Source: Galaxea fascicularis (taxonomy: Eukaryota > Cnidaria > Anthozoa > Scleractinia > Euphylliidae). Taken from it: a DNA stretch of 64,000 nt. The stretch is taken from contig OX419345.1 of NCBI GenBank assembly GCA_948470475.1, positions 16,508,363-16,572,362 on the forward strand. Direction: 5' to 3'. The notes beneath the pieces were generated by a model, which did not search any database, was not told where the DNA came from, and worked only from the letters and a program-made list of their open reading frames with translations. This document shows positions 11,787 through 24,800 of the stretch, one piece after another (within the stretch, counting starts at the first letter, position 1; the number at the start of each line of letters is the position of its first letter). Position numbers and translations under genes: made by a program.

Positions 11787-13044
11787 AACAGACAACCGAA
11801 TCTTTCTTAGTTGTGTGAGAATATTGAATTGGAACGTGAATATGTGTAGTATGATTAAAATTATATGTATAAAATGTAAGTGAGAGAATAAATATGTTTT
11901 ATTAATCGCCTGAATTGTTGATCTGAACGTATTATCAACATATTCGTTTTGACTAATGCGAAAAAAAGCCTTGGAAAACTATTATATACGTGAACCACAA
12001 AGGATCTGTCTTGGTTCGCAGTTACCAAAAGTTTTGGACAATAACGCTGAACAAACGCAAGCACGCGCCGGTGGAAATTTTTAAGCTAAAAAAGAGATCT
12101 GATCACTCGTACTCATTTTCTATAGTTTCAACCCTCCCTCGCGATTTATTTCACGAACTTTGAGATAAGAATTTTATAATCAATAGTACCGTCTTAAAAA
12201 AACTCAACGATGAACAGCAAAACCGTGGGCGCAGCATTTAACTTTCCCTGTGACGAATAACATGATTATGACGTTTTTTGACGTAAATAATTTTAGTTAT
12301 AATATTTGAAGTCCAGAGAGATGTTCTTTACAATTGTCTGGACAGTTTTTGTTTTAGGAAAAGAATATATCAAAACAAAATTCCAAAATGCTTTTGAAAA
12401 GACGATGGTTGTGGATTGCAGGTAAGTTTTAAGGAAAAAAGGCGCTCGTATTTCCTCAGCAATTTGAACTGACAGTATTTTGGAATCAAGCTCTTAAATT
12501 GTTGGCGTGACCATTTTTTTTGTTTTCGCGAGTAATGTTGAAGGAAAAAGGCAACTATCAATTAGCTCAGTTTCTAGTTGTACGGAATTTGAACGTCGGT
12601 GCTCTCAGCTCATGGATCTTTCTCGAGGTGACCCGTTCTAGGAGATGTTTGAAGCGCTGCGAAAAAGATAATTTTAATAAGGAAACAAACTTGTTTGAAC
12701 AGAACAATGTCTCGCTTTCAAAGAAGCAAAACAGAATCAACAGGGAAGCGCATTTTTACGGAACATTCCGGAAAAAATTAAACTAAAAAAAATAAAACCA
12801 CGCGTTCAGGGACCTACATACTGTTCCGATACTGTTCAAGTCTTTTTAAAAGTTGTACCATTGCTGGTTCACAAAGAAAGCAAAGTTTTGACCTTCATTT
12901 TAGTTCTAGTTTGTTTGATTTTTAAAGGTTAGGCAGCAAAAAAAAAAAAGCAATAACAGAAAAGGGAAACTATGAGTTTCCTGCGGGAGAAAAAAAAAAC
13001 ACATCAGAATTATAATTAAAGCAATTTTCCCTTTTATTCGTCAG

Positions 13045-16000
13045 ACAAAATAATAATGATGATCAAGACGCCGAGAGATCCTCAACGCAAGACATACAGG
13101 TATAAATAAAGTTATTTTTAATGTCTCTACACTGGAAAAATATAAGAAAATAACCTCAGGTAGATATGAACTATGTCTGGTTAAAAGTCTAGTCCTTCTT
13201 TTTCTTCTTTGACCTGATCACGAAATTTCAAGAAGAGAAGAAACAGTTTATCATCGATTTATATAACTATGGAAATTCTTAATAAAGGAGAGAACGCTCG
13301 TTAAATACACTACCATGTTTAAGACAACAATATAATGCGTCGCGTAAAAACCCATTAAACAAACCGTTTTGTAGCGTCCTTATCGTCGTTGCTTAAACCT
13401 CTCTAACCATTTCACTAAACGTAAATATTACTATTAGGGAGAGACCAGCCTTCAAACTTTATCCAGTTCACACCAAAGTGGCTACAAAACGTCGTCAGAA
13501 GACACACTCTGTTCATTGGCGACCACGCTGAAACACAACAGTAGTCCAGACCAGAAAGTACCTTCCCCGGTCTATTCGTCTCACCACATCACAGATGGTA
13601 GCATCCCAGCAAACCAGGATGAGATCTGTCCAGGTGCACCCAGCTCAAGTCACAAAAGCAGGGACAAAACTCCACCAGGTTCACTAGAAAGGAGCTCTTC
13701 ACCAACAGTATATCAAGTTAATGTTACGTGTGCAGACGCAGCTCGGAGTAGCAGTTCAACATCAGTACTTCAAGTCAGTGGTGATCTTACGTCTGCAGTC
13801 AAAGAACAGGGCAGCTGTTCAACATCAGTATATGAAGTCAGTGGTCATCTTACTTCTGCAGTCAAAGCAGAGGTCGACAGCTGTTCACCATTAGTATCTG
13901 AAGTCAGTGGTGATCTTACTTCTGCAGTCAAAGCAGAGGTCGACAGCTGTTCAACATCAGTATCTGAAGTCAGTGGTGACCTTACTTCTGCATTTAAAGC
14001 ACAGGACAGCTGTTCCACATCAGTACCTGAAGTCAGTTGTGATCTTAATTCTGCAGTCGAAGCACAGGACAGCTGTTCAACATCACTATCTCAAGTCAGT
14101 GGTGATCTTACTTCTGCAGTCAAAGCACAGGACAGCTGTTCAATATCAGTATCTAACGTCAGTGGTGATCTTACTTCTGCAGTGCAAACACAGGAAAGTG
14201 ATGCAAAATCATTATCTAAAGTCAGTGGTGATCTTTCCTCTCCAGTCGAAGCACAGGGCCGCTGTCCAACATCAGTATCTGAAGTCAGTGGTCAACCTAC
14301 CTCTGCAGTCAAAGCAGAGGTCGACAGCTGTTCAACATCAGTACCTAAAGTCCGTGGTGATCTTGCTTCTGCAGTCGAAGCACAGGACACCTGTTCAATA
14401 TCAGTACATGAAGTCAGTGGTGATCTTACATCTGCAGTCGAAACACAGGACAGCTGTTCAATATCAGTATCTGAAGTCACTGGTGATCTTACTTCTGCAG
14501 TCGAAGCACAGGACAGCTGTTCAACATCAGTATATGAAGTCAGTGGTCATCTTACTTTTGCAGTCAAAGCAGAGGTCGACAGCTGTTCAACATCAGTACC
14601 TGAAGTCAGTGGTGATCTTACATCTGCAGTCAAAGCACAAGACAGCTGTTCAAAATCAGTACCTGAAGTCAGTGGTGATCTTACTTCTGCAGTCAAAGAA
14701 CAGGACAGCTGTTCAACATCAGTATATGAAGTCAGTGGTCATCTTACTTTTGCAGTCGAAGCAGAGGTCGACAGCTGTTCAATATCAGTATCTGAAATCA
14801 GTGGTGACCTTACGTCTGCAGTCGAAGCACACGACAGCTGTTCAACATCAGTACCTGAAGTAAATGGTGATCTTACCTCTGCAGTCAAAGCAGAGGTCGA
14901 CAGCTGTTCAACATCAGTGTCTAAAGTCAGTGATCTTACTTCTGTAGTCAAAGCAGAGGTTGACAGCTGTTTCACATTAGTACCTGAAGTCAGTGGTGAT
15001 CTTAATTCTGCAGTCGAAACACAGGACAGCTGTTCAACAGCAGTACCTGAAGTCAATGGTGATCTTACGTCTCCAGTCAAAGCAGAGGTCGACAGCTGTT
15101 CAACAGCAGTACCTGAAGTCAATGGTGATCTTTATACGTCTCCAGTCAAAGCAGAGGTCGACAGCTGTTCAACATCAGTATCTGAAGTCAGTGGTGATCT
15201 TACTTCTGCAGTCAAAGCAGAGGACAGCTGTTTAACATCAGTACCTAAAGTCAGTGGTGATCTTACTTCTGGAGTCAAAGCAGAGGACAGCTGTTTAACA
15301 TCAGTACCTCAAGTCAGTGGTGATCTTACTTCTGCAGTCAAAGCAGAGGACAGCTGTTTAACATCAGTACCTCAAGTCAGTGGTGATCTTACTTCTGCAG
15401 TCAAAGCACAGGACAGCTGTTTAACATCAGTACCTAAAGTCAGTGGTGATCTTACTTCTGCAGTCAAAGCAGAGGACAGCTGTTTAACATCAGTACCTCA
15501 AGTCAGTGGTGATCTTACTTCTGCAGTCAAAGCACAGGACAGCTGTTTAACATCTGTACCTCAAGTCAGTGGTGATCTTACTTCTGCAGTCAAAGCACAG
15601 GACAGCTGTTTAACATCAGTATCTGAAGTCAGTGTTGATCTTACTTCTGTAGTCAAAGCACAGGACAGCTGTTTAACATCAGTATCTGAAGTCAGTGGAG
15701 ATCTTACTTCTTCAGTCAAAGCAGAGGACAGCTGTTCAACATCAGTATTTGAAGTCACTGGTCATCTTACTTCTGTAGTCAAAGCACAGGACAGCTGTTT
15801 AACAGCAGTACCTGAAGCTAATGGTGATTTTACTTCTCCAGTCAAAGCAGAGGTCGACAGCTGTTCAACATCAGTATCTGAAGTCAGTGGTGATCTTACT
15901 GCTGCAGTCAAAACAGAGGACAGCTGTTCAACATCATTATCTGAAGTCAGTGGAGATCTTACTGCTGCAGTCAAAGCAGAGGACAGCTGTTCAACATCAG

Positions 16001-19000
16001 TATCTGAAGTTAGTGCTGATCTTACTGCTGCAGATGCATCAGTATCTCAAGTCATTGGTGATGTTATCGTTGCAGGCCAAGCAGAGACAAATAGCCTCAA
16101 AAAGGAAGAGTTAAGGTAACTCTTGAAAAGATGTGATATGTACTGTAAAGAGATTTGTAACAGTTGGAATTATGACTCAATGTAGCTCCACAGTTTAACC
16201 TCAGCTCTTCGCCTGAAACAGCCTTTTAATGTCTGAAGTCAGGAGAAGAACAGACGTTAAGCATTGGAATCAAGCTACTGACAACAACCTGAACTTGACT
16301 GTTTGTCTCACCACAACGTACTTAATTTTCTAGTAGGATAAAGGTAAGCAAAAGCAAATATAGGTCACCTACAAGCTGGTTGACCCGAAGGGAGGGGGGG
16401 AGGGGGGGAAAGGAGCATACTCTGCAGGTTTTGGTGGAGGCATGCCACTGAGTCTCTGAAACCCTTACCCTAAACCAGACAAAGTTCAGGTGCATCTGGC
16501 AACACAAAACTAAACTAAACACCAAAAATCCCTACCCTATCCCAGACATGCTTTTTTCCTGACACTTGGCAAATTTAGTGTCAAGTCCTGAGAAAAATAG
16601 CTAAATTCTTCAAACAGTTGATCAGCTCAGGCATATTTTAGCACACACATGCTCAGTTGTTTTGCTGCTATCCTGATGGTGTGGTGAATTATCAAGCTCT
16701 TGTAAGGTAACTCCCTAAAAAGATGCAAACTAATTAGCTTTTGAAAAATGCAGATACCCTATTCTATACCCCATCCCAGACTAAATTGCTTAAAAACCAC
16801 ACTCTTGACAGCCACACACTCCCATATAGCTTATATACGGGAGTGACCCACCCCACCCCACCCCCTTCCTGTCCTACCCTGGTGGTTGACTCAGATGAAA
16901 ATTACTAGTTTATGAATTGGCTGAACTGCTGCCAAGAAAAAAGTTCTATTTCAATGTGTGTCTCAAAGCAACAGAAGAAATCATGTGTGATTTGTTAAAA
17001 TAAAAAAAGTTCATTGTTTAGGTTTTTGCTCAAGTCATCTTAAGTTAACATTGATCATGATCTAATAGGAATAGTACTGATCTGGTGAAAATACCATTAT
17101 GTACGTTCAAGCATTTAAAAAAATAAAGTGCATGTGTTTAATTTAGTAGAACTGAAACATCGTCAGCCAGAAAATGGTCCCTGAATGTCAATGCTCCTGA
17201 ATTTTACCCAAGTAGCCTTAATCCGGAAGCAAAAGAATTTCTACCAGCTGAAAAGGTTTGTGAACTTAATAAGCTGACCCTTTTGCCATGATTATATTAA
17301 TGTGTAAATCAAAAGGCATTAATTCATCAATGTCTGTTGTCATGCAATTTGCAAAGCAGGTAACTGGCAAGTTTTGAGACACTACTGTTAAAAATGCACT
17401 TCTTGAGTTTACCAGGTTATAACTCCACTTCTGTGATAATAGTATTTACCCTAAGTGTTATTAATCAAATTGAATATTTGTAAGTTTAACTAAAACTATA
17501 AAATTAACTTGGTATTAAGTGTAAACTTCTATGACCAGTTCAACATAATTCAAAGTACTTACATTACACTTGGCTTAACTTGTTACAGAAGATAACCATC
17601 TTTGAACTTTATTGTTACAGAGAATACAATATCAGCGGCGAGTGCAGCAGACAGCTGCATATGTTCTGAGACCCAGGTTTAATCTTGGACATGACCTCAG
17701 ACACCAGGCTCCACCTCAACATTACCACTGGGCAGGTTTATAGCCAAATTTCTTGTGTTTTTGTTTGCTTTTGGAGTGTTTATCATTCAGGTCAAAATGG
17801 CATTTGTATTGGACTCATTACCCCAATAATAAGCTTGCTCATTAATCTAGACACATGAAGATGCCTTCCAGATAGCCTCCTATGCAGACCTTCTTTTTGC
17901 TCGTCATGCAATATTTCCTCGTTGGGGAAGAAATATTGTATGACAAGCCAAAAGAAGGTCTGTGTAGGAGGCTGCCTTACAGATGGTGAGAATAAACTGC
18001 AGGTTACAACCTGTGATAATCAGAGCACTAAAACAAAAAGTCCCAAGAAAAGTTTCTGCTTTATTAGCAATGTGGCTGAGATACCAAACTTACTTTCCCA
18101 TAATTTACAAAGGCAGAATTTAAGTTTGCTTTCAAGACAAAATGTTATTCATACTTTCTTTCTTGTAACATAAAATTCTTATAAATATCTGCCCTTCAAA
18201 TCACATATGGCAAAGTCATTTTATCATATGCCCTCTCCAATGTCAGTAGTCTTAACTGACCACTACAGAATCGCTCAAGTGTACACTCTACCTAAAAACT
18301 GCTTCTTGCAAAGATAAGGCATTGAAAGGAATGAATTTCATCATGATTTATTACAATAATTATACACATATATACTATATATATATAATAAATAAACATA
18401 TATACATATCAGTATCATTTAAGACTGTACCTTACATTAACATGTACATACCAGCTCACAAAGTATTAAATGAAGATTGGCCCTAAAGATATTGGTTGAC
18501 ATGGTCATCCATAGGCAACTTTATTCACAGAACTAGTGAAATAAATTAGTGAAAGAAATTTACTTTTCTGGACCAATTCTAATTAATCACCTAATTACAA
18601 ATACATAGGAGCACAGTTTCTTGTTTAAAGAAACTGCTTGAAATTGCTAAGGTCAAGCCAGCCTTGGACGACCCACTCTCCAGTCATTTATTATGAATGA
18701 ACAACCCTATGCCTTGATCACCTCCAACATATTAAGATTAATTTACAACTTGTTTTACCTGGTACATTCTTTGTAATATTCTAACAACAACTAAATAACA
18801 TTAAGCACTATTTGCGTCCACAACAGGCCCAAGATTTGATCTGAATAGGGCTCCTCCGCCACAGTTTCAGCCACTGTCCAATTTCTCCCATTTTCAAGTT
18901 GTTCCACGGTGGAGTACAAGGAGGTATGTATGTGATTAATGTGTCAACAAATAACTTTATACACACTTATTGGATATATTAACCTGCAATCATATATTTC

Positions 19001-19518
19001 TCAATATAAAACTTATTTATCATCAGATTTTTTATACTAAATATTGTATACTCAACATTAGAACTGGATGTTACATGATATATAGGATTTTCATTCACAT
19101 GCCGGTGACTTCTCTCTCCCCCTCAAAAGTGAACATTTTGGGTTTCTTATACCACTTGGTGTAATCCTATATCCTCTAAGAAAGTAATACACTTGGCCTG
19201 AAACATAGAGGAACAGGGTGTAGGATTCTAAATAGACAGGTACCACTAAGATTTCTTTGGCTTGTCCTTTTCAATACCTCAGCAGCAAAAGTGGGTACTA
19301 TGTTCAGAGTATACACTGGTGCTGGTACCCAGGTATCCAAGATTCTAATAACAACCCTGGAAACAGGTATCATTTTCTTAGAAAACAGAGAGCACTATCT
19401 TCTAATGGGTAAATGTTCTGCACAACATTCAGAATAACACTGGTGGTGTATAAGTCACAGGCTTTTCTGATATTTCTAGATTTCTGCTAACATACCTTTG
19501 TTGTTTTTTAACAGATAA
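13045..19518 (+). CDS. Repeat-rich protein with tandem PAM2-like motifs
   Basis: Proposed exons: 13,045-13,099 (less sure), 13,438-16,115, 17,147-17,255, 17,621-17,735, 18,827-18,923 and 19,515-19,518. Every junction is AG/GT-bounded and in phase. The large exon is open from its acceptor at 13,438, so the first Met is upstream and was not found. Order: Ser/Thr-rich lead, about 36 tandem 21-22-residue repeats (consensus SCSTSVSEVSGDLTSAVKAQ), then exon 17,147-17,255 with KWSLNVNAPEFYP and SSLNPEAKEFLP. Both fit the PAM2 pattern LNxxAxxFxP, which binds the MLLE domain of poly(A)-binding protein (established for ataxin-2, PAIP2 and eRF3). The C-terminus is Pro/Gln/Arg-rich (APPPQFQPLSNFSHF) and ends TRR. 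At least 1,000 residues. No orthologue recognised; a role in mRNA translation or decay is inferred from PAM2 only. Confidence 0.75.
13750..16045 (+). repeat. Coding tandem array, about 36 units of 63 or 66 bp
   Basis: Unit ends alternate between KAQD-type (63 bp) and KAEVD-type (66 bp), so the array never loses frame. Nearly every unit has one cysteine directly after a serine. Units between about 15,220 and 15,690 are almost identical and carry SCLTSVPQV, which marks a recently expanded block. Units at both ends are more diverged. Because all units are multiples of three, other frames also stay open for long distances, but only this frame splices in phase into the PAM2 exon. Confidence 0.95.
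17874..17973. mobile_element. Palindromic MITE in an intron of the PAM2 gene
   Basis: AGCCTCCTATGCAGACCTTC at the left is answered by GAAGGTCTGTGTAGGAGGCT at the right. Arms of about 45 bp surround a short GTTGGG centre, so the whole 100-bp element can fold into one hairpin. Lies in the intron 17,736-18,826. Confidence 0.85.
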
Positions 19519-19657
19519 CTCAAAACCCACAGTGAAGTTGAAGCAACAAGTTAAATTCGTACAAGCAATTATGCTTTGTTTCCTCAAAATTATTTTTGCT
19601 TCATTGTATTTGATATTTGTTTACCATGCATCATTTTCATCAAGAAATATTTGTAAC

Positions 19658-19663
19658 AATAAA
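19658..19663 (+). terminator. Polyadenylation signal AATAAA for the PAM2 gene
   Basis: An AATAAA hexamer lies about 140 bases after the stop codon at 19,516-19,518, in an AT-rich 3' UTR-like stretch. It is a fitting position for 3' end formation, but no transcript evidence is available. Confidence 0.5.
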
Positions 19664-20339
19664 AATCAAATCCTTCATCGACTTTTCTGATCTCTTTCCT
19701 TTCCTCCCGTTACAAAGGTTTTCCAACCACATCCTAAGGAACTTAAATTTAGATCATCTTAATTCCCAAAACATTTTCAAGAAGCTTTGGTTGGTGTTAA
19801 GGATGTAAGCTTATGTACTTTTTCGCTCACTTTTTTTCATTTAATGTGAGAGAAAAAGTACAGTGCTCTGAAAACCTTGATTGTCGTCACCAATCCAGGA
19901 GGTATGACGATGAAAGTTTTTGTTCATTCGTAAGGATTAGTAAGCACGTTCATAACAGAAAAGGAAGATGTTCAGAACTTTACTATTTGCCATCCAAGCT
20001 AGGTTGCAACTAGGCCCTAACACTACTTACCATTGAATGTCTTGAGTAGCGAGAATAGTTTATCTGTCAGTTCTTTTAAATATCCAGGCCATTCAGTTTG
20101 TTTACGATGCAAATACGACGTTCAATTTGTGGATCCCTGGTCATACCGATTGATAAATGTATTTGTTACACGTGATCACATGTGTTCAGTTTTGAGCAAC
20201 CCGCCATTTTGAAACGAATACAGTAAAAGTGCGTAGAGCTGGGGAGGAGGTAGGGGCAGGTAGGGGAGGGTGAGTGGTGCCGGGACAGGGACTGGGAGGG
20301 TCGTTAGGCCTTTTTGTTACCGCTTAGGTTGGTGGCGGT

Positions 20340-20388
20340 TTAAATCCGGAGAGTTCGCGTGAGCTCTGAACAATCCTGGGTCTCGGCA
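20340..20388 (+). pseudogene. 3' half of a hairpin-inserted tRNA-Phe-like sequence
   Basis: The stretch AAATCCGGAGAGTTCGCGTG then AGCTCTGAACAATCCTGGG and TCTCGGCA equals the T-arm, inserted hairpin and acceptor 3' strand of the full copies at 21,565-21,667 and 43,826-43,928. The 5' half is absent. Confidence 0.75.
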
Positions 20389-20559
20389 GACCATTTATTC
20401 CCGGGCATTTATTGCTTTCTAACCAAGCTTAACATCTTCACGTCCTGTATGTTCTCATTTTCATATTTCTTTTATAGGAAAGTAAATAAGCTTTCTTCTT
20501 TGACAGTTTAAATTGACTGAAATTCTTCGATCTTGCAATTTTTATCGCACTGCCGGCAT

Positions 20560-20975
20560 TACGGTTCTTCCAATAAGCCCAGCATAAAGCAAGAGCTGCA
20601 CTTGAGATCTAAAAATTATTTCAGGATCGCTTGACTTTTCCTAATCGACACGCGATGGTTTGGATTAGCCAGGATTCTTTGATTTGACAATTTTTAGAAA
20701 AATCTCGGATTGCCGGTCATTTAGTGTTTTTAACATCTTGGCCGGCAGTCGACCTGAAAAAAATTGTCACAAATTACGGCTCGTCCAATAAACCCAGCAT
20801 AAAGCAAACGCTGGACTTGAGATTTAAAAATCATTTCAGGATCGCTTGACTTTTCCTAATCGACATACGACGGTTTGGTTTAGCCAGGATTCTTTGATTC
20901 GACAATTTTTAGAAAAATGTCGGACTGCCGGCCATTATATTTAGTGTTTTTAAGACCTTGGCCGGTTACCGGCCA
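20560..20975. repeat. Tandem duplication with 215-bp period
   Basis: CCCAGCATAAAGCAA, CAGGATCGCTTGACTTTTCC, TAGCCAGGATTCTTTGAT and CTTGGCCGG recur in the same order 215 bp apart, with about 10% divergence by eye. Flanked by two copies of ACCGCTTAGGTTGGTG near 20,322 and 21,009. No coding signal. Confidence 0.75.
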
Positions 20976-21564
20976 CATAGCCACAGCGTTCTTCTTAAGC
21001 GCTTTGTGACCGCTTAGGTTGGTGTAGGCTCGATTTCCGCCGCTTTCCGAAGCCACGACTTAGAAGACCCAGAATACCACACTATAAACCATTAGACCAC
21101 TGAGGATTTGCAGGTTGCTAGGGAAATAATTTAAGTACATATAGCATCAACCCCAACTCTAACCCTTAAGCCCTAATGCGAAACGATAACGAATACTAGG
21201 TTGTGTAAACTTTATAAGGTGTCCAAGGGCCTTTCGACGGATGTTAAAAAGTGTTGACCTTATAATTTAGTGACAGCTTGCCAGCTGAGCTGGCAGCTTG
21301 GAGATGAAAAATTTACTCCGTTATGAAACGAGAACCTAAACGTTCACCGTGTGTCCGACAATAGCCAAACGGCAATGTTTCGGCCGTTTTTCGTCTTTTG
21401 TAGAGACTGCAAAGATTTGGTGAAATGAACTCGAAAAATAGTGAGCCACTTATGATTGTGCACGACAGATGACTTTACTTTTGGAGTTTGGTCAGTTGAA
21501 ATAAAAAGAAAACAACTCATGAAAAAATATTGTTAAAAAAGAAAAAAAATCAAAGAAAAATCAT

Positions 21565-21611
21565 TGCCGAGACCCGGGATAATTCAGAGCTCATGCGAAC
21601 TCTCCGGATTT

Positions 21612-21662
<51 letters not shown>

Positions 21663-21667
21663 TCGGC
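21565..21667 (-). tRNA. tRNA-Phe(GAA)-like sequence with 30-nt insertion
   Basis: The minus strand reads GCCGAGA (acceptor), GCTC..GAGC (D arm), CAGA CTGAAGA TCTG (anticodon stem-loop, anticodon GAA) and TCTCGGC plus A at the 3' end, pairing perfectly with the acceptor 5' strand. The length is 103 nt rather than 73. About 30 nt sit in the T-arm region, where AGAGTTC..GAGCTCT forms a 7-bp hairpin. A run of T residues follows downstream. It could be a tRNA gene with an unusual arm, a tRNA-derived repeat family or a pseudogene. Three copies in 24 kb favour a repeat family. Confidence 0.6.
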
Positions 21668-21886
21668 AATTTCTGTTTGGTGACGGAAAAACTGAAAAAC
21701 TGTACTCTGCACACAGTCCTTAGCTAAGAAATGAATAGAACTGCATATCTTCTATCGTAATAAATAAATAAAGGACCGTACGGGGGTTTTGGTAAAATAT
21801 AGCCCCAATAACATCTTCGGAGACCCAAGAGCGAATGGTGACCTGCCGCCAAATTTTCTCCAACCCTGAAAATGCCCGTTCAAATG

Positions 21887-24800
21887 TTCAGGAGTACCCA
21901 ATGGGGCCGTTCGACAAAAAAGCCGCTCTGCAAGCAGTAATCGAGCTGGCTGGGAATTTTATGATTGTATATTGACTGGCTGGTATTTTTTTATAACGTC
22001 TTGCTCGCTGACATAATATATTGTCTTGTTGAGTCTGGCTGGGTAAAAAAGTAGGTTGCTTGCCTCTGGCTGGGTTTTTTGCTCTGGCCACTTGGCTGTC
22101 GCGCTATTGAACACCGTCTCTGGGAAATCAAGCTTTAGCGGCTTTTGTCACGCCAGGAAATTGCTTTGGGCAGGGGAGTGTCAATTGTATTTGTTTAACA
22201 AGGTAGACAAAGCATATCTCATGCTGTCAGTACATGATAATACAGAACTTTGGACTTCTATCAAATATTGACCAGCACACGAGTGAGTTTACAGATCAGT
22301 TGACATATCGCCGTACAGATAGCCATCGTTGAACTGAGTGTGTTTGAAGCCTTTTTCAAGATTTTAGCTACTTGCTAAAAAACTACGAAGACAGCCATAA
22401 GGTACGTTAAACAACGTTTTCAAAGCTGATTTTAACGAACTGATTTGACCATCCTTTATATATACTCAGTCCAAGAGGATTTTCGTCAGTAGTTTTCAGA
22501 ACCACTGCACGAAAGTTACTGTATATGGGTCTTCTGGGTCTTCATAGGGTGACTCTTTTTAAACCATCAACCTGATGCAACTTTAAATTTCCTCATACTT
22601 TCTTTTATTAAATTTATAGTACATTTAAAAAGGCTATGGAAGTCAAGTCTTTGCTGCAGGGACAGGCGTAGCTGTGTCGATTATTTACGGGCGCGACTTC
22701 ACAACTGAGATATGTTATAAATTTCCGTTTCTCGTAGATCGGCCATAAGTCCTCCAGGTCGTTGTTCAGGACTTCTGCCCAGAAACCTTTGAAGACAGCC
22801 GGAAAGGTAGACTGCAACATTTTACAACATTTTACTGATTTTACGTTTAATGATGGTAACTATACACTGACTATAAAGCTTATTTTTTCACAAACATCAG
22901 GTACAAGGACACAAATTTTAAACTGTTGGCTCCCGGTCTTCAGATCGATAGCAGATAACCATATTTTTCGACCTCTTTCTGTTGAAAAATTTCACTTTAA
23001 TGAAAAAAACGTCGCTATGGCTTTGCGAGTTGACGGCTTTGTAAAATTGAACAAGTCTGTCGTACTTGAGACTGCGCTACTTAAAAACATCTTTGCCGAG
23101 GATAGCAAACAAGTTATATCGCATTTTTTTTTATATTAAATGATGCACATTAATAATGATATCTTCACTAGGGCTTTTGAGGTTAAAGCTTTGCTACTGA
23201 GACAAAGATTTGCTCAAAATCTGGGTCGTTTAGAGGGGGAATTAACATGTCTTTGTTACTTGTGTCCTCCCCCAGGTAGGCGTTCGATAAAAATCCTGTG
23301 GCACCTCAATTGGGACGCAAGGGTTCTTTGACAGATTTCCGGCTCAGGGTTAGGACAAAGGTCAGTTGAATTTTGAGCTCCACTCTTGTCTCTGTGCAAC
23401 TTTGTAACACTGTAAAAACGCTTTAATTATTTTAAGTGCACTGTTTGTAACGCGGTATTTGAAAATCGACTGTTTGGCATGGCATCAACGTTGCTCATGT
23501 TTCGTATGTTTTTGACAGAATGCATGGGCGATAGAACAAACCACTTTTCTCTTCTTTTGCCTGTCCGTTTTTACAGATAACCTCTACATGTGCTGCTGAT
23601 TTTATTTCACATATACTCAAGCGGTCGATTAATATTAAACCGGGTAAAAATTAAAATGGTTAAGTTCATTCCGCAGGACTGAAATTTCTGGGAAAATTCG
23701 GAAATTCTCAAGCGATTTCTACTTTTCCATTCGATCTATCTATCTCTCCATCCATCCGTTTCACCTAAAGGATCAAGTGACGTCGCATTCATTGCCTGTG
23801 ATTATCTCTCCATCGATTTTTTATCATCCTAAGGATCAAGCCACCTTGCATTCATTGGATATGACTATCTCTCTATCGATTTGTTTCATCAAAAGGATCA
23901 AGTGACTTTCCATTCCTTGCATGTGACCATCCATCTCCCCATGGATTCGTGTCAAGTAAAGGATCACTTCATTGCATGTGATTATCTCTCTATCGATTCG
24001 TTTCATATAAAGGATCAAGTGACTTTGCATTTATTGCATGTGATTATCACTCCATCGATAGGATCAAGTGACTTAGCATTCATTGTTTGTGAGCACCTCT
24101 TCTTCGATTCGTTTTATCTAAAGGGTCAAGCCACCTTGGTTTCATTGGATATGACTAGCTATCTCTCTATCGCTTCGTTTCATCTAAAGGATCAAGTGCA
24201 TTCATTGCATGTGATTATCTCTCCATCCATTCGTTTCATCTACAGGATCAAGTGACTTTGCGTTCATTGCATGTGATTTTCTCGCCATCGGTTCGTTTCA
24301 TCTAAAGGATCAAGTGACTTTGCATTCATTGCTTGTGAGCATTTCTCTATCAATTCATTTTATCTAAAGAATCAAGCCACCTTTCTTTCATGGGATATGA
24401 CGATCTATCTCTCTATCGCTTCGTTTCAAGTGAAGGATGAAGTGACTATGCGTTCAATGCATGTGACTATCTATCTCTCTATTGATTCGTTTCAAGTACA
24501 GGATCAAGCGACTTTGCATCCATTGCATGTTATTATCTCGCCATCTGTTCACTTCATCTAAAGGATCAAGTGACTTTGCATTCATTGCATGTGATTATCT
24601 CTCCATCGATTCGTTTCATCTACAGGATCAAGTGACTTTGTGATTGTCTCGCCATCGGTTCGTTTCATCTAAAGGATCAAGTGACTACGCATTCTTGATC
24701 GTTGCATTTAATTTACTCTCCGGCTTCTTCAAGTGCCTAGTGATGTGGTAACCACCACTTCTGGCTAAGGATCACAGAACTTTACGTGTACCTCATGTGA

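Larger units (their letters stand above)
4445..13044. other. Long intergenic region with scattered repeats
   Basis: No multi-exon gene could be assembled here. Contents seen: MITEs at 5,495-5,587 and 5,950-6,107, a degenerate minisatellite near 8,075-8,255, a TIR element at 9,391-9,600, direct and inverted repeats at 10,216-10,566 and a tRNA-derived SINE at 11,694-11,786. ORFs of 60-140 codons at 6,483-6,908 and 9,131-10,004 were judged chance or undecidable. Confidence 0.5.

Noticed and set aside
12391..12421. Short frame MLLKRRWLWIA ending at a strong donor CAG|GTAAGT, considered as first exon of the PAM2 gene
   Set aside because: Its phase leads to a stop in the next proposed exon and does not reach the repeat frame.
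13907..14863. Long plus-strand ORF in a second frame of the tandem array (and minus-strand ORFs over the same array)
   Set aside because: They exist because each unit is a multiple of three bases. Only the frame of the large exon splices in phase to the PAM2 exon.
22762..23139. 125-codon plus-strand ORF
   Set aside because: No recognisable motif, no splice context, and low-complexity neighbours.
23727..24705. Regular array that might suggest CRISPR
   Set aside because: Repeats are contiguous with no unique spacers, units drift in sequence, and the genome is eukaryotic.
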